Shown here in pieces: positions 6,308-7,855 of a DNA stretch of 7,855 bases. The position numbers and the translations under genes were made by a program. Every line of letters begins with the position of its first letter. Position 1 is the first letter of the stretch. Source of the stretch: Lachnospiraceae bacterium (lineage in GTDB: Bacteria; Bacillota; Clostridia; Lachnospirales; Lachnospiraceae); NCBI GenBank assembly GCA_900754855.1, contig CAAEEI010000072.1:1-7855 (forward strand), read 5' to 3'. The notes below the pieces were generated by a model. It saw only the letters and a program-made list of their open reading frames with translations. It did not search any database and was not told where the DNA came from.

Positions 6308-6333
6308 ATTGTGGAGGGATTGATATGACAGCG

Positions 6334-7686
6334 CTAACGCAGTTGCTTATATATTTTTAAGGCAAGTTCTTTCAGATAGGTAAACTCATTTAGTTCAGGA
6401 TGTTCCAGAACCATGGAAAGAAGTGTGTTTAAAATAGAACCAATGATTTTTCCTTCCCGGATACCAAGGGCTTTAAGCTGATTGCCATTAATGTTAAGAT
6501 CCCGGAGACTGAGACAATCTTTTGCTTTCAGGATTTCCTGACAGGCTTCTTCCGTTTCTTTTAAAATGGACAGTTTTTCTGCCTGGTAATAGTCGCTCTG
6601 GGCAAGAACATCGGCTTCCATAACCTTGAGAAGATAAGGGAAAAGAGAAGGACCGATGGAATGCATGACTTTGCGGACGTGTCGGCGGCCGGAAGTTTTG
6701 GGTTCTTTAAAACGGATGTCGTGATGGGCAATAAGCTGAGAGACCATCTGCATCGTTTTATTATCGAACTTCAATCGTTTTAAAATTTCCCTGCTCATCT
6801 GGGCGCTCACCTGATAGTGGCGGTAAAAATGATCGATACCATAGGCATCGGTCGTTTTGGTTGCCGGTTTACCGACATCATGAAGCATCATGGTCAGCCG
6901 TAAAACGGGATTGGCTTCTGCAGCGCAGATGGCATGTAAAGTGTGCTCCCCTACAGAAAAACGATGGTGGGGATTGTTCTGGGCAGTGTCCATCATCCGG
7001 TCAAATTCCGGGAGAAAAACACCAGTAAGCCCTGTCTGATAAGCGGTCTTTAACACCTCGGGATGATCGGAGATCAAAAGTTTTAATAACTCCATCTGGA
7101 TACGTTCGGCGCTGACATCCTGAAGATTTTTATGGCAGGCAACGATGGCCTGACGGGTTGCCGGTTCAATCTGGAAATTAAGCTGTCCGGCGAAACGAAC
7201 GGCCCGGAGCATGCGAAGCGCATCTTCATTAAAACGATCTTCCGCATTGCCTACGCAACGGATGACTTTATGTTTCAGATCTGCCATCCCGCCAAAAAGA
7301 TCCACAAGACCGTCCTGATCGTTATACGCCATGGCATTAATGGTAAAATCCCGGCGCATCAGATCTTCTTTCAGGCAGGTCGTAAAGGTAACGTCATTGG
7401 GACGGCGGTGATCTTCATAAAGACCATCGATCCGGTAGGTGGTCACTTCGTACCCTTCTTTTTCCATCATAACGGTGACTGTGCCATGTTTGATCCCGGT
7501 ATCAATGGTTTTGGGGAAAAGCGCTTTCACCTGTTCGGGAAGAGCAGAGGTGGTGATGTCCCAGTCGGAGGGAATCTTGCCAAGTATGGAGTCGCGCACA
7601 CATCCGCCCACGACGTAGGCCTCGTAGCCGTGATGGGAAAGGGTGGCGATAATATTAGCGGCCTGTTTCGGAATAGCGATTTTCAT
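6334..7686 (-). CDS. cca: CCA tRNA nucleotidyltransferase, class II with HD domain
   Basis: Adds or repairs the 3' CCA end of tRNAs using CTP and ATP without a nucleic acid template. With the ATG at 7686 the protein has 450 residues. The N-terminal nucleotidyltransferase head shows VVGGCVRD (25-32) and the metal-binding DWD (41-43), then TYRIDG and RRDFTINAMAY (111-121). The ribose-recognition and amino-acid-template region has NEDALRMLRAVRFAG, with E154, D155 and R158 as the EDxxR set. The C-terminal half carries an HD domain: GEHTLHA (247-253), MLHDVGKP (267-274) and IAHHD (319-323). This may give phosphohydrolase activity, as in other HD-containing CCA enzymes. The start is fixed by AGGAGGG (7700-7694) seven bases upstream; an in-frame ATG at 7752 adds 22 uncharacteristic residues and lacks such a site. 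Motifs cannot fully exclude a specialised CC- or A-adding enzyme. No terminator follows, so read-through into the CotS-like gene is likely. Confidence 0.95.
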   Translation of the reverse strand: MKIAIPKQAANIIATLSHHGYEAYVVGGCVRDSILGKIPSDWDITTSALPEQVKALFPKTIDTGIKHGTVTVMMEKEGYEVTTYRIDGLYEDHRRPNDVTFTTCLKEDLMRRDFTINAMAYNDQDGLVDLFGGMADLKHKVIRCVGNAEDRFNEDALRMLRAVRFAGQLNFQIEPATRQAIVACHKNLQDVSAERIQMELLKLLISDHPEVLKTAYQTGLTGVFLPEFDRMMDTAQNNPHHRFSVGEHTLHAICAAEANPVLRLTMMLHDVGKPATKTTDAYGIDHFYRHYQVSAQMSREILKRLKFDNKTMQMVSQLIAHHDIRFKEPKTSGRRHVRKVMHSIGPSLFPYLLKVMEADVLAQSDYYQAEKLSILKETEEACQEILKAKDCLSLRDLNINGNQLKALGIREGKIIGSILNTLLSMVLEHPELNEFTYLKELALKIYKQLR

Positions 7687-7693
7687 GGGAATA

Positions 7694-7700
7694 CCCTCCT
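7694..7700 (-). promoter_or_regulatory. Ribosome binding site deciding the cca start
   Basis: AGGAGGG (7700-7694 on the - strand) lies 7 bases before the ATG at 7686, a near-ideal Shine-Dalgarno match. It lies inside the longer open frame that begins at 7752, which argues against the upstream start. Confidence 0.8.
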
Positions 7701-7772
7701 TTTTCTCATTTTTATCTGCCGGTGAATCTACAGAGACGATCTGCAGACACATGCAGGCAAATCAGGAATTAA

Positions 7773-7781
7773 ATTATATCA
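7773..7781 (-). promoter_or_regulatory. Extended -10 promoter for cca
   Basis: TGATATAAT on the - strand is a perfect extended -10 (TG-n-TATAAT). No good TTGACA-like -35 lies 16-18 bases upstream, which is tolerated by extended -10 promoters. Transcription would begin near 7766 and give an ~80-base leader before the cca ATG. Confidence 0.5.
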
Positions 7782-7827
7782 TATCATATTTTTCTCCCTT
7801 TGCTAAGAGAGATTTTCAACACGTACA

Positions 7828-7841
7828 GGCAATCGTTTGCC
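7828..7841. promoter_or_regulatory. Operator-like palindrome upstream of cca
   Basis: On the - strand GGCAAACGATTGCC is palindromic at 12 of 14 positions around a central CG, with perfect GGCAA/TTGCC arms. This resembles LacI/CcpA-family operators (11 of 14 matches to the core cre consensus TGnAARCGnWWWCA by eye). It lies ~50 bp upstream of the cca -10 box, and may belong to a gene beyond the window edge. Confidence 0.2.
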
Positions 7842-7855
7842 ATGACCGCACAGAA

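Larger units (their letters stand above)
6246..6330 (-). repeat. Inverted repeat covering the ribosome binding site of the CotS-like gene
   Basis: CAATCCCTCCA (6258-6268) and TGGAGGGATTG (6312-6322) are perfect 11-bp complements 43 bases apart. TGTCAT (6246-6251) and ATGACA (6325-6330) add a 6-bp outer stem after an asymmetric internal loop. On the - strand the downstream arm contains the whole GGAGGG ribosome binding site (6267-6262), and the outer stem covers the first codons after the GTG start. In a transcript reading in from cca, the upstream arm would therefore sequester the translation start. Confidence 0.6.

Noticed and set aside
6325..6360. Tiny + strand frame (MTALTQLLIYF) preceded by GGAGGG
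   Set aside because: The GGAGGG is the complement arm of the hairpin in the CotS-like leader and the frame overlaps the cca 3' end; 11 codons with no other support.
7132..7725. Long + strand open frame (197 codons) opposite cca
   Set aside because: It mirrors a fully conserved cca coding region, has no recognisable domain and no convincing ribosome binding site; antisense shadow.
7687..7752. 22-residue N-terminal extension of cca from the ATG at 7752
   Set aside because: Extension is low-complexity and charged, lacks a ribosome binding site, and contains the strong site for the ATG at 7686.

Overview
The window looks like a chromosomal housekeeping segment of a spore-forming, low-to-moderate GC Firmicute. 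A Clostridia/Lachnospiraceae-type organism is the best guess, inferred from the CotS-like spore-coat family protein, the HD-containing CCA-adding enzyme, the dnaX-ybaB-recR order and strong GGAGG ribosome binding sites. No mobile element, CRISPR array, rRNA or tRNA was found.

Layout. At the left, on the + strand, lie the last ~48 codons of an FHA-domain protein (1-148). After a 114-126 bp gap with a possible promoter and a small hairpin comes a rhomboid-family intramembrane serine protease with a ~150-residue cytosolic N-terminal region (275-1339). It converges on the rest of the window through a strong bidirectional terminator (1347-1416). Everything to the right is on the - strand, read right to left: cca (7686-6334), a CotS-like kinase-fold protein (6255-5269), dnaX (5200-3572), ybaB/ebfC (3524-3180), recR (3180-2581) and a 6-phosphofructokinase (2524-1451).

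Transcription. cca has a perfect extended -10 box upstream. dnaX has its own promoter just after the CotS-like stop codon, with a 17-bp spacer and an extended -10. The dnaX-ybaB-recR-pfk genes are tightly spaced (47 bp, a 1-base TGATG overlap, 56 bp) with no visible internal terminator, so they probably form one operon ending at the shared terminator. It would link the clamp-loader tau subunit, a nucleoid-associated protein and recombination mediator RecR with a glycolytic enzyme.

Most interesting points. (1) The leader of the CotS-like gene has an 11-bp perfect inverted repeat that would bury its GGAGGG ribosome binding site in any transcript reading through from cca. A sporulation-type (sigma-K-like) -10 box lies in the loop, so a transcript from it would lack the blocking arm. 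(2) The CotS-like protein lacks the catalytic and metal-binding aspartates expected of its fold and is probably a pseudokinase. (3) The phosphofructokinase has the mixed Gly/Lys pair at the positions that separate ATP-type from pyrophosphate-type enzymes. None of these amounts to a clearly new system. The rest is ordinary conserved chromosome.
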